This document shows positions 38,994 through 38,996 of a stretch of DNA of 38,996 nucleotides, one piece after another. The DNA comes from Verrucomicrobia bacterium UBA3761 (GTDB lineage: Bacteria > Verrucomicrobiota > Kiritimatiellia > RFP12 > UBA1067): assembly GCA_002371135.1 (NCBI GenBank), contig DFGB01000070.1:1-38996 (forward strand), read 5' to 3'. Under the pieces are notes generated by a model. It was not told the DNA's origin and searched no databases. It saw only the letters and a program-made list of their open reading frames with translations. The first letter of the stretch is position 1, and each line of letters starts with the position of its first letter. The position numbers and the translations under genes were made by a program.

Positions 38994-38996
38994 GGA

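Noticed and set aside
1..38996. tRNA, rRNA or known riboswitch
   Set aside because: Looking through the gaps I found no cloverleaf with TTC/CCA features, no rRNA signatures and no riboswitch core that I could defend; a covariance-model scan would be decisive.

Overview
The window is a GC-rich, gene-dense bacterial segment with 26 confident protein genes plus one doubtful short reading frame, and no rRNA or tRNA that I can see. It most resembles a polysaccharide-degrading, host-associated member of the PVC group, perhaps Kiritimatiellota. This is inferred from the gene mix: secreted GH27 and GH43 enzymes, an acetylxylan-esterase-like protein, a fucose catabolic operon, XylR-type LacI/AraC hybrid regulators, and secreted proteins built from InlB-type and LamG-like repeats. 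No marker gene in the window proves the lineage.

Layout. 1-3.1 kb: two secreted proteins on the minus strand, a Tat-exported metallophosphoesterase cut by the window edge and a triple-repeat LamG-like protein. 3.2-11 kb: two paralogous XylR-type regulators on the plus strand alternate with minus-strand units, araM plus a secreted GDPD-HAD fusion, and a GH27 alpha-galactosidase. 11-14.9 kb: the L-fucose operon fucP-fucI-fucU. 15.2-20.6 kb: a 1782-residue secreted protein with a C13 (legumain-type) peptidase domain, InlB-like repeats and Ig-like repeats. 20.6-21.2 kb: a 576-bp element with 24-bp terminal inverted repeats. 21.2-25.2 kb: an ArnT-like transferase, a GT2 glycosyltransferase and a two-component system. 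25.3-30.5 kb: xerD, punA, a dihydroorotase, a small exonuclease and GH43. 30.6-36.6 kb: nagA, mutS and two oligopeptide-type ABC permeases. 36.7-38.8 kb: an esterase and a small DUF486 membrane protein.

The enzymes fit saccharolytic life. GH27, GH43 and the esterase release sugars and acetyl groups outside the cell; FucP, FucU and FucI import and isomerise L-fucose; NagA feeds amino sugars into glycolysis. The ArnT-like/GT2/two-component block looks like a regulated lipid-linked sugar modification of the envelope. AraM makes sn-glycerol-1-phosphate and is translationally coupled to the phosphodiesterase fusion.

The most unusual feature is between the genes. Most of the longer gaps hold short 'word' repeats with a strict period: CTAG every 9 bp at four loci, CGATTT every 7 or 7-7-8 bp, GTAGGAA every 7 bp, TTGAAAAG every 8 bp, CAGAG every 8-10 bp, and an ACAGCTGT array every 21-22 bp. 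Many are arranged as long imperfect inverted repeats. Two hairpins 29 kb apart share homologous arms and an equal-length 27-nt loop. Stop codons, and in two cases C-terminal codons, fall inside or against these words. Several genes also have a -10 box 6-8 nt before the ATG, which predicts leaderless mRNAs.
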